Positions 44,022 through 53,898 are shown, counted from the first letter of the stretch. The stretch is DNA of 64,000 nucleotides from Desulforhabdus sp. TSK (GCF_022836495.1 NZ_BQXM01000003.1:3843-67842); one strand, 5' to 3'. A program made the numbers and translations. The notes: a model not told the origin generated them from the sequence alone.

Positions 44022-45080
44022 TCAGATGATGATGGGCTGGCCTTCATCCATCTTCCGCAGATGCTTCAGTGTTTTGTACCCTATCTTGTCGAGGTAGTCG
44101 TCGAAGGTTTCACACCCAAAAACGTATTCCTGGTAGTACTTCTCAAGGGGCTCCTTGTTTCCCGTCTTCCTGAATTCATCGCCCAGGCTGCGGAAATACT
44201 TGATGTGCTCCATGTCGAACCAGTAGTGCCCATAGCATGCCCCCGGGTAACTGGCAAAGGGCTGCTCCACCACTGCGTCCACGGCCGGATAGGGAATTTC
44301 CGTCAGGTTGGGGTATTTCCTGATGGAATCGGTGGGAATGATTTGTTCTGTCGTCAAGAGGGTATGATTCGAAGCCATGGCGATTTCAGGACAGGTACAA
44401 AGGGCCCCGAACAACCGGGCATTCCCGTACATGTCGCTGGCTGTGGCATTCACAATGCCCAGATCCGGATGGCAGGCGGGCACGACGTAAATGTTTTTCT
44501 TGGTGAAGGGGCACTCGATCATTTTCCCCCGGTTCACCAGTTCCATGTCCGACCCACCGTGGTCGCGGATGGGAATGAAGGGAATTCCCATGGCTGCGGC
44601 CTTGAATCGTACGGACATCCCATAATTGGTGTAGTCGTCGACCTCGATGATGCCATTGGTGGTGAGGTAACGGAAAAGGGGTGCGATTCCGATGATTTCA
44701 TACCCCCACCAGGCCATTTCAACGCGTTTTATGGAAACCCGGTCGGGGTCGACGATCATGGCACCGGCCAGCAGCTCCGTACAGATGGAGTTGGACTGCA
44801 TGGAAATGGTGAGGTCGGTGACTCCCTTGCGAATGATCTCGTGTACGGCGGCCACGGGAACCCGGGTGTTCACGAAGCCCCCGATCCCCAGGTTCATTCC
44901 ATTTTTGACGTACTTGGCCACGGCCTCTTTCAGTGTCGTTCTCTTGTCACGAAGCCCATGGGACTTGTTGACAACGATCTTCCTGGATTCATCGGGGGTG
45001 GGTCCCCAATATTCGAAGGGTTTCTCTTTATATTTGAGCTTGGAAACTTCCTTGATCTTAGAGCTGACTGTGTTTAGCAA
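44022..45080 (-). CDS. Family I CoA-transferase, alpha subunit (GctA-like), pair 1
   Basis: A 352-residue alpha subunit. The segment NGMNLGIGGFVNTRVPVAAVHEI is the typical start of the fold (key residues G-I-G-G-F), and later come FIPIRDHGGSDME and VVPACHPDLGIVNA. The first ATG (45110) would place AAAGGAGG inside the gene. The TTG at 45080, seven bases after AGGAGG, is therefore the likely start. It is co-transcribed with the beta subunit and divergent from a second pair at 45771-47575. Confidence 0.87.
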   Translation of the reverse strand: MLNTVSSKIKEVSKLKYKEKPFEYWGPTPDESRKIVVNKSHGLRDKRTTLKEAVAKYVKNGMNLGIGGFVNTRVPVAAVHEIIRKGVTDLTISMQSNSICTELLAGAMIVDPDRVSIKRVEMAWWGYEIIGIAPLFRYLTTNGIIEVDDYTNYGMSVRFKAAAMGIPFIPIRDHGGSDMELVNRGKMIECPFTKKNIYVVPACHPDLGIVNATASDMYGNARLFGALCTCPEIAMASNHTLLTTEQIIPTDSIRKYPNLTEIPYPAVDAVVEQPFASYPGACYGHYWFDMEHIKYFRSLGDEFRKTGNKEPLEKYYQEYVFGCETFDDYLDKIGYKTLKHLRKMDEGQPIII

Positions 45081-45770
45081 TTTTGTCCTCCTTTTGAAAC
45101 AACCTCTCAAACAGAAGCGTTTTCATAAATGGAGCATTTGCACCTGTCCCTCTCGAGAATGGGAAGTTGCGACCATGGATTGCCTCGGAAATTCGTCGAT
45201 AAACCTATCCCCTCCTTTCCAACAGCTCTAGAGAGATAGAAATCCGGCTGGATCACTGACACATTGCGAAATTTGAAATTGTCTTCTGAAACAGTAAAAG
45301 GGATGTGAGGTTGTATACGAAAAAGCTGATGTCTCTGTGGCCGCCGTCAGGCCATATCGGGAGCACTTTCGCCAACTGTAAGAGCAGTGAAATGGAGCGG
45401 GGAGCAACTTGTTCCTGTATTGTCGATGAATACAGCCACCCTGAAGCTGCAAACCCTTGGAAAAATCAAGATCATTAACGGCAAATTTTTACTACCATGA
45501 CGCAGATTCCAATGTCAACGGCATTTTTGAAAATGAAAACTAAGTCTTCTCTTGTCAAATTCATTCAGGAATAGTATCAAACGTTTTCAACTCGATCTCC
45601 AAGCCCGGGACCAGCAACCGGTATTTCTCTGGGCTGGCGCCTCCTGGCTTCACCAGGGGGTGACGTGGAAAATCAGCGATGGAAGCGATGTGGTTACAGT
45701 GACATGTGAGATTCGGGAAATGGGTACGGAATGCATGTTCAACTCAAATGTTCTTCAACGAGGGGATTGA
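45081..45770. other. Intergenic region between two divergent CoA-transferase pairs
   Basis: About 690 bp that must carry both promoters. I found no -24/-12 match with correct spacing and no convincing -35/-10 pair. A 72-codon frame at 45552-45770 lacks a ribosome-binding site and a recognisable product. The length suggests extended regulatory or leader sequence. Confidence 0.35.
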
Positions 45771-46751
45771 ATGATGAGCGACAGATCAAAACGAATCACA
45801 CTGAAGGAAGCAGCCGAAATTGTTAAGGACGGCACCATTTTGACCTTCTCCGGTTTTACTATCTGGCGGAGGCCCATGGCCCTGGTTTATGAATTGATCC
45901 GTCAGAAGCGCAAGGACCTGCACCTCATCGAAGTCAACAGTGGGCCCCACTCGGAATTCCTCATCGGAGCCGGTTGTGTCAAAATCTGGGAGTCCTGCTG
46001 GATCGGCCACGAGCTTTACGGGAAATACGGTGCCAATCTCGCGCGTAAGGTCAAAGAAAAAGAAATCATCTACGAAGATTACAGTCATGCGGAAATGGGG
46101 TTTCGCTTCCTGGCTGCAGCGTCCGGCATGCCTTTCATTGCCTGCCAGACCTCTCTTGGGACGGACATCCACAATCCCGAATACGATATGATGGGGCGGG
46201 CGGGCCTTCGGAATGGCTCGAATCCCAAAATTCCCAAAAAGAAGTACGAATGGACTGAAGATATGTTTTTTGGTGAAGGCCGTCAAACACTCGTTCCTGC
46301 CGCAAAAGCCGATGTAGCGGTCCTCGCGGTGCAGCAGGTGGGTGAAGAGGGTACCGTGAGAATTGGTGGGCAGTATTTTACCGATCCGGAAGTGTGCCGG
46401 GCGGCGGACATCACCATCGTCGTGGCGGAAGAAATCGTTCCTGAAGAGAAGCTCCGCCATCAGGCGCAGCTGAACAATATCCCCGGCTTCCAGGTCGATT
46501 ACATCGTCGAGTGTCCTTATGGGGCGCACCCCACCGGCATGTTCGGTTACTATGATGTAGACGGGGACTATCTGCGCAATTTCTATGCAACCACCCGGAC
46601 CCAGGAAGGTTTTGACGCCTTTGCCAAGGAATGGATCCATGGCCTGGATCACGATGCGTACCTCACCAAGTTGGGAATTCCACGATTGCTCACTCTGCAG
46701 GCAAGCAGAGCACTGAACTTCAGCACCAGGATCAAAAGGGGGGCCAAATAA
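45771..46751 (+). CDS. Family I CoA-transferase, alpha subunit (GctA-like), pair 2
   Basis: A 326-residue alpha subunit paralogous to the one at 44022-45080. GTILTFSGFTIWRRPMALVYEL is the start of the fold (key residues F-S-G-F), followed by MPFIACQTSLGTD and VPAAKADVAVLAVQ. The first Met pair follows GAGGGGA. Its stop overlaps the start of the beta subunit by one base (TAATG), so expression is coupled. Confidence 0.87.
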   Translation: MMSDRSKRITLKEAAEIVKDGTILTFSGFTIWRRPMALVYELIRQKRKDLHLIEVNSGPHSEFLIGAGCVKIWESCWIGHELYGKYGANLARKVKEKEIIYEDYSHAEMGFRFLAAASGMPFIACQTSLGTDIHNPEYDMMGRAGLRNGSNPKIPKKKYEWTEDMFFGEGRQTLVPAAKADVAVLAVQQVGEEGTVRIGGQYFTDPEVCRAADITIVVAEEIVPEEKLRHQAQLNNIPGFQVDYIVECPYGAHPTGMFGYYDVDGDYLRNFYATTRTQEGFDAFAKEWIHGLDHDAYLTKLGIPRLLTLQASRALNFSTRIKRGAK

Positions 46752-47575
46752 TGTCTGAAAAAGATTTCGCCAAAGCCGGAGATTTTACCTTAGCTGATTT
46801 GATGACCGTAGCCGCCGCCCGTGAAGTAAATGACCACGAAGTGGTCTTTGCAGGCACGGGTATGCCCATGGTGGCCATCATGCTGGCTCAAAAGACACAT
46901 GCCCCCAATCTGAAACTGATTTTCGAGGCGGGAACCTTCGACGGCCGTCCCGATGTATTGCCCACCTCCGTTGGAGATCCCCGATGCGAAGACGGCGCAT
47001 CGAGAGCTTCCGGCCTGGTGGAAGCGTTTTCCATCGCCCAGAGAGGCTATGTCGACCTGGGATTCCTCGGGGGAGCTGAAGTCGACGAATACGGCAACGT
47101 CAATACGACGGTCATCGGTGACTACCTCAACCCGGATCTCCGCCTAACGGGAAGCGGCGGCAACCCGGACATCAACTCCTTTGCCAAGCGCACCGTCTTC
47201 ATCATGGTGCACGAGCCCCGCCGTTTCACCAAAAACGTCAGCTATATCACCAGCCCGGGCTGGCGCGTCAAGAAATGGCCCTCGGGCGAGTTCATCAGCC
47301 GAAAGGAGCTGTATGGCGGCGCTTATCGCGGCGGCCCTTCGGCGGTCATCAGCACCGCCGGCGTATTCAGGTTCAACGAAGACACGGGGCGCATGTATCT
47401 CGACACCTACCATCCCGGCAAGACTCCCGAGGAAATCAAGGGAATGTGCCAGTTCGACCTGGACATTTCGCGGGTCAGCGGGGAGACTCCTCTTCCCACG
47501 TATGACCAGCTCAGGATCATCCACGAGGTGCTGGACCCTGAAGAAATCTTTCTGCCGAAGGTGAAGAAAGCCTAG
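46751..47575 (+). CDS. Family I CoA-transferase, beta subunit (GctB-like), pair 2
   Basis: A 274-residue beta subunit. FAGTGMPMVAIML matches the CoA-binding segment and Glu59 in IFEAGTFDG aligns with the catalytic Glu. GSGGNPDINSFAKR is the glycine loop. The ATG at 46751 overlaps the alpha stop; longer frames upstream are ruled out by that coupling. Because both paralogous pairs keep the Glu, both are probably true transferases rather than IpdAB-type hydrolases. Confidence 0.87.
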   Translation: MSEKDFAKAGDFTLADLMTVAAAREVNDHEVVFAGTGMPMVAIMLAQKTHAPNLKLIFEAGTFDGRPDVLPTSVGDPRCEDGASRASGLVEAFSIAQRGYVDLGFLGGAEVDEYGNVNTTVIGDYLNPDLRLTGSGGNPDINSFAKRTVFIMVHEPRRFTKNVSYITSPGWRVKKWPSGEFISRKELYGGAYRGGPSAVISTAGVFRFNEDTGRMYLDTYHPGKTPEEIKGMCQFDLDISRVSGETPLPTYDQLRIIHEVLDPEEIFLPKVKKA

Positions 47576-47614
47576 GTCGAATCGACGAAAGTTTTCACTC
47601 TACACTCTGCAGGG

Positions 47615-47646
47615 GGGTGGACGGAGAGGGTTTGATCCGTCCACCC
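47615..47646 (+). terminator. Hairpin after the second CoA-transferase pair
   Basis: GGGTGGACGGA (47615-47625) and TCCGTCCACCC (47636-47646) form a perfect 11-bp stem with a 10-base loop. No U-run follows. A second hairpin GGGTTAG/CTAACCC lies at 47952-47975. Otherwise 47576-48127 has no gene I can support. Confidence 0.5.
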
Positions 47647-48127
47647 TCATGCACCGGTCAGGACCTTTTGTTGCGTCCCGCTCCGGGCCTGCCCTCATCT
47701 TCCAACTTCGCAAATGCCCCTTGAGTCGGCCTCTGATTGACAAGCATTCTTCTCCGCCCTGCCTCAACGACTGTCAGCTCCATTTCACGAAATGAGCCGG
47801 CACCTGTTCAAAAATGTGCGTACGCGCTTGGTCTGCAGGCTGGTAATAGGAAACGGTGCACGTTAAAAGGAGAGAGAGGGCGGATGACCGAGCCGCTTGG
47901 GAGGGGTGCTGCAGTCTCCGGATCCTCTCTCTGTAGAAGAAGTTAAGGTATGGGTTAGCTGTCGCTGCCTAACCCTCTGGAATGCATTTAAGCACAGCCG
48001 GTTGGTCCATGTCTATCAGGAGATTCCTGATTTTAAATCTTTTCTGACATAATGGTCCTGAAGTCATCCAACCCTTGAAGGGAGCGACATTTCCCGCGAG
48101 ATCCTCTGGACACAGGCAGTTTTTCCT

Positions 48128-48156
48128 TGATCTTTTTTGATTAAAATGCTACTCAG
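48128..48156 (+). promoter_or_regulatory. Possible tRNA-His promoter (TTGATC-N17-TACTCA)
   Basis: A 17-bp-spaced pair whose predicted start is about 30 bases before the mature tRNA. The match is only moderate. Confidence 0.35.
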
Positions 48157-48193
48157 TCTTTCGCTGGTGAGCACGGAGATCTGAAATTTATGT

Positions 48194-48271
48194 GGTGGGT
48201 GTAGCTCAATTGGTTAGAGCACTGGGTTGTGGCCCCAGAGGCTGTCGGTTCAAGTCCGATCACTCACCCCA
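48194..48271 (+). tRNA. tRNA-His (anticodon GTG)
   Basis: A full cloverleaf: acceptor 48195-48201 with CACTCAC (48261-48267), D-arm GCTC..GAGC, anticodon stem CTGGG/CCCAG around TTGTGGC with GTG at 48229-48231, and T-arm GTCGGTTCAAGTCCGAT. The extra G at 48194 faces C at 48268, the G-1:C73 pair needed by histidyl-tRNA synthetase. CCA is encoded (48269-48271). Confidence 0.97.
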
Positions 48272-48300
48272 CCCGTATGAGACAACTTGAGCACTTTTTA

Positions 48301-48329
48301 AGGACCGCTTCGGCGGTCTTTTTCTTTTT
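48301..48329 (+). terminator. Intrinsic terminator after tRNA-His
   Basis: GACCGC-TTCG-GCGGTC (48303-48318) followed by TTTTTCTTTTT; a UUCG-capped stem. Confidence 0.9.
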
Positions 48330-48420
48330 CCGGGGCCGGGGTCTCTTCTCCTCACAACTCCACCCATTTATCATGTATTTTCAGGATCAAAGCACCTGAG
48401 CAGATATTTCCCAAGATTCA

Positions 48421-48463
48421 CAACCCGTCACTCCGGCATGCTGTAAGCCGGAATGACGGGTTG
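48421..48463. repeat. Long imperfect palindrome (REP-like)
   Basis: CAACCCGTCACTCCGGC (48421-48437) and GCCGGAATGACGGGTTG (48447-48463) are 17-bp arms with one mismatch and a nine-base loop. It contains the GTCATTCCGG-type core common in dispersed intergenic repeats. It lies between tRNA-His and uvrB. Confidence 0.6.
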
Positions 48464-48563
48464 GATAACAGCCAGGAATATTAATTTATTTTGCTCATGT
48501 GCTTGATGCGCTTTTGACTGGCTCGATCCTTTTCAACCGGTCTGGAGGTTATCGAACAGGTCC

Positions 48564-50576
48564 ATGAAATCCTTTTGTTTGAAAAGCGACTGGGAGGCTA
48601 CGGGAGATCAGCCCCAGGCCATTGAAAAGCTCGTGGCTGGCATCCGGGGTGGATCTCGGGAGCAGACCCTGCTGGGGGTGACCGGTTCCGGAAAGACCTA
48701 CACCATGGCGCATGTCATCGCCCAGGTGCAGAAGCCGACACTGGTCATGGCCCCCAACAAAACTCTGGCCGCGCAGCTCTACGGAGAGTTCAAAGCTTTT
48801 TTTCCGGACAACGCGGTGGAATACTTTGTTTCATATTACGACTACTACCAGCCCGAAGCCTATCTGCCTCAAACGGATACCTACATTGCCAAGGATGCCT
48901 CCATCAACGAAACCATCGACAAAATGCGCCACTCCGCCACACGATCCCTCCTGGAACGACGGGATGTCGTCATCGTCGCCAGTGTGTCGTGCATCTATGG
49001 CCTGGGATCTCCCGAGACCTACCGGGAAATGCTGCTGCAGCTCCAGACGGGAATGGAAATTCCCCGGGAGCACGTCCTGCGAAAGCTCGTTGAAATTCAG
49101 TACGAGCGCAATGATGTGGATTTCCATCGGGGCACGTTTCGAGTCCGGGGGGATGTTCTGGAAATCTTTCCGGCCCACGAAGAAGAGCGAGCCCTGAGGA
49201 TAGAATTTTTCGGTGACGAGATCGACTGCATCAAGGAAGTAGACCCTCTGACGGGGAGAAGACTTCAAATATTGGACAGGGTGACGGTCTACCCGGGGAC
49301 CCATTATGTCACCGATCGGAAAAACCTGGAACAGTCCATTGAGGCCATCCGGAGAGAGCTCTCCCAGTCCCTCGAGGAGTTCTACCGGCAGGGGAAGCTC
49401 CTGGAGGCACAGCGCCTTGAAGAGCGCACCCGCATGGACATGGAGATGCTCCTGGAACTGGGATATTGCACCGGAATTGAAAACTATTCCAGGTTCCTGG
49501 ACGGGAGGCAACCCGGTGAGCCACCCCCTACCCTTTTTTCCTATTTCCCTGATGATTGGCTGCTCTTCATCGACGAAAGCCACATCACGGTCCCGCAGGT
49601 CCGCGGCATGTACCGCGGCGACCGGGCGCGCAAGGAAACTCTGGTGAAGTTCGGATTCAGGCTGCCTTCCGCTTTGGACAATCGTCCCCTGGCCTTCGAG
49701 GAATTCGAAAAGAAAATCCATCAGGTGATTTATGTTTCCGCCACGCCGGGGCCCTATGAGCTTTCGCGCACTGTCGGACACGTGGTGGAGCAGATCATCC
49801 GTCCCACCGGCCTCATGGACCCCAAAATCGAAGTACGCCCCGCCGACTTCCAGGTGGACAACCTCATCGGGGAAATCCGCAGGCACGTGGAATCCGGACA
49901 CCGCGTTCTCGTGACGACCCTCACTAAGCGGATGGCGGAGGATCTCACCGAATACCTGGTGGACCTGAACCTGCGAGTCCGTTACATGCATTCGGACATC
50001 AACACCATCGAACGCATCGAAACCGTGCGTGATCTCCGATTGGGGGAATACGACGTCCTGGTGGGAATCAATTTACTGAGAGAGGGGCTGGACATTCCGG
50101 AGGTTTCCCTCGTGGCGGTCCTGGATGCCGACAACGAAGGATTCCTCCGTTCCGAACACTCCCTCATCCAGACAGCGGGGCGGGCCGCAAGAAACGTAGA
50201 TGGAATGGTGATCCTGTATGGGAACCGCATCACGGAGTCCATGCGCCGCGCCATCGAAGAGACGGAGCGCCGACGCCAGATCCAGCTGGCCTATAACCAG
50301 GAGCATCACATCGAGCCTCAAACCATCCGGAAAGACATCCAGGACATCATGGCCGAATTCCGGGCACCCGACCCGGTTCCTTCCGACGAGTGGATTCTGG
50401 AAGAGTCTCAAGAACTTCTGAAGGCAGCAGGCTCGGAAGATTCCATAGACAAGCGGATCGAGGGACTGGAAAAATCCATGAAAGAGGCTGCAGCACTGTT
50501 GGAATTCGAAAAGGCTGCAGCCATCAGGGATGAAATCAAACGACTACGCCAAGTGCAATTGCTGACTCAGGGGTAG
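48564..50576 (+). CDS. uvrB: UvrABC system protein B (excinuclease)
   Basis: A 670-residue UvrB. Walker A is GVTGSGKT; the Tyr-rich beta-hairpin is [19 protein letters not shown] (near 90-110); helicase motifs continue through TAGRAARN, and the C-terminal UVR coiled-coil domain ([19 protein letters not shown]) contacts UvrC. It verifies and loads damage in nucleotide excision repair. Normal length. The ribosome-binding site GGAGG is rather far (17 bases) from the ATG. It is monocistronic. Confidence 0.97.
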   Translation: MKSFCLKSDWEATGDQPQAIEKLVAGIRGGSREQTLLGVTGSGKTYTMAHVIAQVQKPTLVMAPNKTLAAQLYGEFKAFFPDNAVEYFVSYYDYYQPEAYLPQTDTYIAKDASINETIDKMRHSATRSLLERRDVVIVASVSCIYGLGSPETYREMLLQLQTGMEIPREHVLRKLVEIQYERNDVDFHRGTFRVRGDVLEIFPAHEEERALRIEFFGDEIDCIKEVDPLTGRRLQILDRVTVYPGTHYVTDRKNLEQSIEAIRRELSQSLEEFYRQGKLLEAQRLEERTRMDMEMLLELGYCTGIENYSRFLDGRQPGEPPPTLFSYFPDDWLLFIDESHITVPQVRGMYRGDRARKETLVKFGFRLPSALDNRPLAFEEFEKKIHQVIYVSATPGPYELSRTVGHVVEQIIRPTGLMDPKIEVRPADFQVDNLIGEIRRHVESGHRVLVTTLTKRMAEDLTEYLVDLNLRVRYMHSDINTIERIETVRDLRLGEYDVLVGINLLREGLDIPEVSLVAVLDADNEGFLRSEHSLIQTAGRAARNVDGMVILYGNRITESMRRAIEETERRRQIQLAYNQEHHIEPQTIRKDIQDIMAEFRAPDPVPSDEWILEESQELLKAAGSEDSIDKRIEGLEKSMKEAAALLEFEKAAAIRDEIKRLRQVQLLTQG

Positions 50577-50603
50577 CTGCGTTGCCGCACTGCCCTGCCC
50601 TGT

Positions 50604-51542
50604 TCAACTGATCAAGGCTCCGAATTGCACTTCGTATCTCCGGCAGAAGCTGGCCCACCTGAGAAAATGCTCCTGGGTGCCATACTGTTCGACGGCATAG
50701 GCGGCGGAGACGGCTCCCATCTGGCAGGAGATTTCCCAGGGGAGCTCGAGGCAGAGGCCTTTCATGAGTCCCGCTCTGAAGGCGTCTCCTGCACCGGTGG
50801 GATCCAGGACTTCATGGACGGGGATCGCGGGAATGAAGGTTTTCTCCCCCTGCTGATCCAGGATGCAGCCTTCAGGGCCACGGGTGGTGATGACAATCTG
50901 AACATGTTTGTAGAGAGTTTTGAGGTTCCAGCCCGTCATCTGCAGAAAAAGCGAAAGCTCGTAATCATTGGAGATGAAGCAGAGCGCTCCATTCACGGCA
51001 TCTCTCAGCTCACTGCCCTGCCATATATTGAGGCTCTGTCCCGGATCGAAGAAAAACGGCTTGCCGGTGCTTCGAGCAAGTTCTGCAAAAGACATCATGT
51101 CCGTTTTGTTACCCGGACCGATGAAGACGATGGCCTCTTTTTCTATTTCCGCCAAGGGAGGCAGATCGGCTTCAAAGCCCATGGCTCCCGGGTTGAAAGC
51201 GGTGATCTGATTGTCATCCAGGTCTGTGGTGATGTAGGCCCCCGCAGTGAAGACACCCGGTACTTTTTTGATCCAGTCCAACGGCAACTGATTTTTCCGC
51301 AGCCACTGTTCATAGCGGTCAAAATCTTCCCCTGCCGTGGCAACAATGTAGGGTTTTTCTTCCAGCAGCGAAAGGGTATAGGCAATATTGCCGGCCGTGC
51401 CTCCAAATTTTTCCACCAGTCCGCTGATATTGAAACACACGTTGAGAACGTGAATTTTGTCGGGGAGAATATGGTCTGCAAAATGTCCGGGGAAATCCAT
51501 AATTCGGTCGTAAGCTAAGGAACCTGAGATGTAAATCCGCAT
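50604..51542 (-). CDS. PfkB-family carbohydrate/nucleoside kinase
   Basis: A 312-residue kinase starting MRIYISGSLAYDRIMDFPG. GGTAGNIAYTLSLL is PfkB signature 1 and DPTGAGDAFRAGL signature 2 with the catalytic Asp. The overall sequence is closest to the adenosine-kinase/ribokinase branch. The ATG at 51542 with GGGAGAAG is preferred to a start 24 codons earlier. It is convergent with uvrB. The substrate (adenosine or a sugar) cannot be fixed. Confidence 0.9.
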   Translation of the reverse strand: MRIYISGSLAYDRIMDFPGHFADHILPDKIHVLNVCFNISGLVEKFGGTAGNIAYTLSLLEEKPYIVATAGEDFDRYEQWLRKNQLPLDWIKKVPGVFTAGAYITTDLDDNQITAFNPGAMGFEADLPPLAEIEKEAIVFIGPGNKTDMMSFAELARSTGKPFFFDPGQSLNIWQGSELRDAVNGALCFISNDYELSLFLQMTGWNLKTLYKHVQIVITTRGPEGCILDQQGEKTFIPAIPVHEVLDPTGAGDAFRAGLMKGLCLELPWEISCQMGAVSAAYAVEQYGTQEHFLRWASFCRRYEVQFGALIS

Positions 51543-51644
51543 ATTTTCTTCTCCCTGAATGATTGAGGATCTCTGTACTATTGAGTTGAAATCTTCTATA
51601 CTCGAAAGCATCAACGAGGGTAAAGTTAAAAAAGGATTTGACAG

Positions 51645-52395
51645 ATGAAGCTGAGAAGTGTCCGAGGGAAGCTTTACGGCATGGCGATGGTTGTCCTTTT
51701 TTCACTGCTGCTGACAGTCGCCGCAGTGTGGGCAGGGTCCATGCGGATCAACATGAAGGATGGCACATTCGTTGATGTTCCCTACTACTGGGAAGAAAAT
51801 GACGAGCTTCGATTTGAAATCGCAGGGGGGGGAAGCCGGAGTGCCAAAGTCTCAGGTGACTTCGGTGCAGGAAATCGTTGCCTCCAAGGAGTTCGACCCC
51901 GAGGCGCTTTTGGAAACCCCCAAAACAGAATCCCAGATCAACCAGGACAAGGCCCTCCAGGAAATCATCAACGCCAAAAACCCAACCGAAAGCAAAGGAG
52001 AAAAGCTTCCTCCCGAGGAGAGCCTTCGACTTCTGAAAATGGCCGGGGGGGACGCCAGGGAGAACGCTCGTTCCAAGGAGCGCATCCATGGTCCGGTCTA
52101 CACGATAGAAGGTGACTTTGCCGAGCTGGTAAAAAAAGATGGGAACAATCTCACTCTCGTCATCCGGTACATCGTCAGCAGCCGAACAAGCCTCCAGGGG
52201 CATGCCATCAACCTGATTCTCTATGACTCCGAAGGCAGCGTTCTTCAGACGAGACCCTGTGAAATCAAGGAGCTGGACATAGATTCAAAAACCAAAAAGG
52301 CCTTGGGACTCCAGGGAAGCCTTTATTCCGTCATGGCCAGCATCAAGCCTGAAACGAAAATCAAGCGGTACGAGATTTCTTCCCTTCAGAGGTAG
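51645..52395 (+). pseudogene. Exported protein gene interrupted by a frameshift at a G8 tract
   Basis: Frame 1 (from ATG 51645) encodes a signal peptide (MAMVVLFSLLLTVAAVWAG) and continues through MKDGTFVDVPYYWEENDELRF to EIAGG. Frame 2 then carries on with GEAGVPKSQVTSVQEIVASKE to the stop at 52395. The change happens exactly at eight Gs (51825-51832); seven Gs would give one continuous protein of about 250 residues. The rest is Lys/Glu-rich with a beta-rich C-terminus and looks fully coding, with no other stop. Explanations are a sequencing error, phase variation by slippage, or recent inactivation. The family is not recognised. Confidence 0.75.
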
Positions 52396-52436
52396 GATGC
52401 GCTTTGCGCCTCTGACGCCATGGAATATTCGACGGC

Positions 52437-52477
52437 GATTAAGGGCCGAGGCTCCCACCAGGACTCGGCCCTTAATC
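52437..52477. terminator. Strong bidirectional hairpin
   Basis: GATTAAGGGCCGAG (52437-52450) and CTCGGCCCTTAATC (52464-52477) are perfect 14-bp arms with a 13-base loop, between convergent genes; the right arm reaches into the Smr stop codon. The AT-rich outer stem gives U-rich 3' ends in both directions. Confidence 0.75.
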
Positions 52478-52811
52478 ATGTGGAAGGAGAAGTGTCAGGC
52501 TCGCCGTCGCCGGAATGGCAATGGCGCAGGAAAACCACCGTGGCACCCCACCCTCCGCGCCAAGCCTCAGCCTGGCGGAATCCCAGGACCAAAGGATGCT
52601 TCCCTAAAATGGATTGTACCCTCTGACGGAGCACCCCGCTCCCCTTTCCGTGGATGATGAGCACCTCCTCAAAGCCCTTGTTGCAGGCGCCTTCCAGGTA
52701 GTCGTCCAACAGGTCCCTGACCTCCGCCGGTCGAAATGTATGCAAGTCCAGGGTGCTCTCTATGGGGATCACGATGGGTTCCCGGGGTCCTTCTGGCCCC
52801 TCGTCATGCAT
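52476..52811 (-). CDS. Smr-domain protein
   Basis: A 111-residue protein that is mostly one Smr domain: LDLHTFRPAEV (the LDLH motif) and LIIHGKGSGVLRQ (the HGKG motif), then a normal TVVFL ending. Such domains have DNA or RNA endonuclease activity in MutS2 and related proteins. The ATG at 52811 follows GGGAGGGG and overlaps the upstream glycosyltransferase by eight bases, so the two are coupled. Confidence 0.9.
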   Translation of the reverse strand: MHDEGPEGPREPIVIPIESTLDLHTFRPAEVRDLLDDYLEGACNKGFEEVLIIHGKGSGVLRQRVQSILGKHPLVLGFRQAEAWRGGWGATVVFLRHCHSGDGEPDTSPST

Positions 52812-53898
52812 GCGCCCCTCCCAGAGCCTTCCAGATGACCTCGGCGCACACCGCCGCTCCAGCATCATCGACCCTGACATGGCGGACAGGCAGGGCTTCC
52901 AGATTTTTCAGGGCGGTTTCCCACGCCCCTGAATAGAGATCTGCCGAAGGCAAATAGACGGTGGAAAGGTGTCGGTTCATTTCCTGAACCAGGATTTCAT
53001 ATTCGGGGAAAAAGCCCCGATCCGTGTAGATCATGGGTGCTCCGGCGACAAGACAGTCGGAAACGATACCGTAGCCGGGTTTGGTGATGACCCCATCCAT
53101 GGCCGCAACGACATCCGTATAAGGAAGTGAAAACGCGTCAAGGCACCGACCATTGGAAAACTCGAAGCTGAGAGGCTTCTTGTAAAAAAACAGGGTATCG
53201 GACATGGCTTCGAGGCGCCTCTGCGCCGCGTCATTGAGTCTCAAATCGGCAAAGGCAATGAGGTACGCCTTCTGGTCGGCCTCACACCCCAGGGTGCGCC
53301 GGGTCTCCTGGCGGGAGCGTCGGACTTTGCGGGCCACCAGGGGCACATCCTGCCGCCGGGGGCAGGCGGAGCAGTCTCCATGCATGGGCAATTGCAGAAA
53401 ATGACCGCATTTTTCGTAGCTCTCACGAATCCATTCCACCAGGGCATCCCACCGCGCATCCCACCGGGCGTAAGCCTGGTAGATCCAGTCCCACGTAAAA
53501 TTGCTCATCCCGAGGGCAGGGATCCCATACAACGCTGCAGCCTCAAAGGGCAAAAAGGGAATGTCACAGACAATTGCATGAACCCCCTTTTCGCGGAAAA
53601 AGCGGATTTCTTCCTCCACGACACTGTGGCGACGCCCATAAAGATCTGCGAGGGAAGTACGAGTGGCTTCCAGATCAAACTGGAGGCTGTCCTTTTGAAC
53701 CAGGCCGACATCCACACGTTTTCTCCGCTGGGAAAGCGGCCTGCCAACATTCTCATCCAGCAAAAATTGGGGAAGGTCGGACACCACCAGGATATCCAGA
53801 TTCTCATGGGAAGCCATGAGTTGGCGGATCACTTCCAGGGAGCGCACTGCATGCCCGAAGCCATGGGGGGTTATGTAATAGGCCAGTGTATAACGCAT
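52804..53898 (-). CDS. GT-B-fold glycosyltransferase-like protein (MurG/GT28-like)
   Basis: A 364-residue protein from MRYTLAYYITPHGFGHAVRS. The N-terminal ITPHGFGHAVR and the C-terminal GVITKPGYGIVSDCLVAGAP resemble the donor-binding region of the GT28 family and the N-terminal domain of bifunctional arabinokinases. Near 185 there is a Cys pair CSACPRRQ. The start is uncertain: ATG at 53898 or one of several ATG/TTG codons up to 53919. It is coupled to the Smr gene. The acceptor is unknown. Confidence 0.82.
   Translation of the reverse strand: MRYTLAYYITPHGFGHAVRSLEVIRQLMASHENLDILVVSDLPQFLLDENVGRPLSQRRKRVDVGLVQKDSLQFDLEATRTSLADLYGRRHSVVEEEIRFFREKGVHAIVCDIPFLPFEAAALYGIPALGMSNFTWDWIYQAYARWDARWDALVEWIRESYEKCGHFLQLPMHGDCSACPRRQDVPLVARKVRRSRQETRRTLGCEADQKAYLIAFADLRLNDAAQRRLEAMSDTLFFYKKPLSFEFSNGRCLDAFSLPYTDVVAAMDGVITKPGYGIVSDCLVAGAPMIYTDRGFFPEYEILVQEMNRHLSTVYLPSADLYSGAWETALKNLEALPVRHVRVDDAGAAVCAEVIWKALGGAHA

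Noticed and set aside
45552-45770. A 72-codon frame ending just before the second CoA-transferase pair
   Set aside because: It starts at TTG without a ribosome-binding site, has no recognisable product, and is simply the open leader of the next gene.
47737-47946. A 69-codon plus-strand frame before tRNA-His
   Set aside because: It has no ribosome-binding site or recognisable product, and its codon use is unlike the neighbours.
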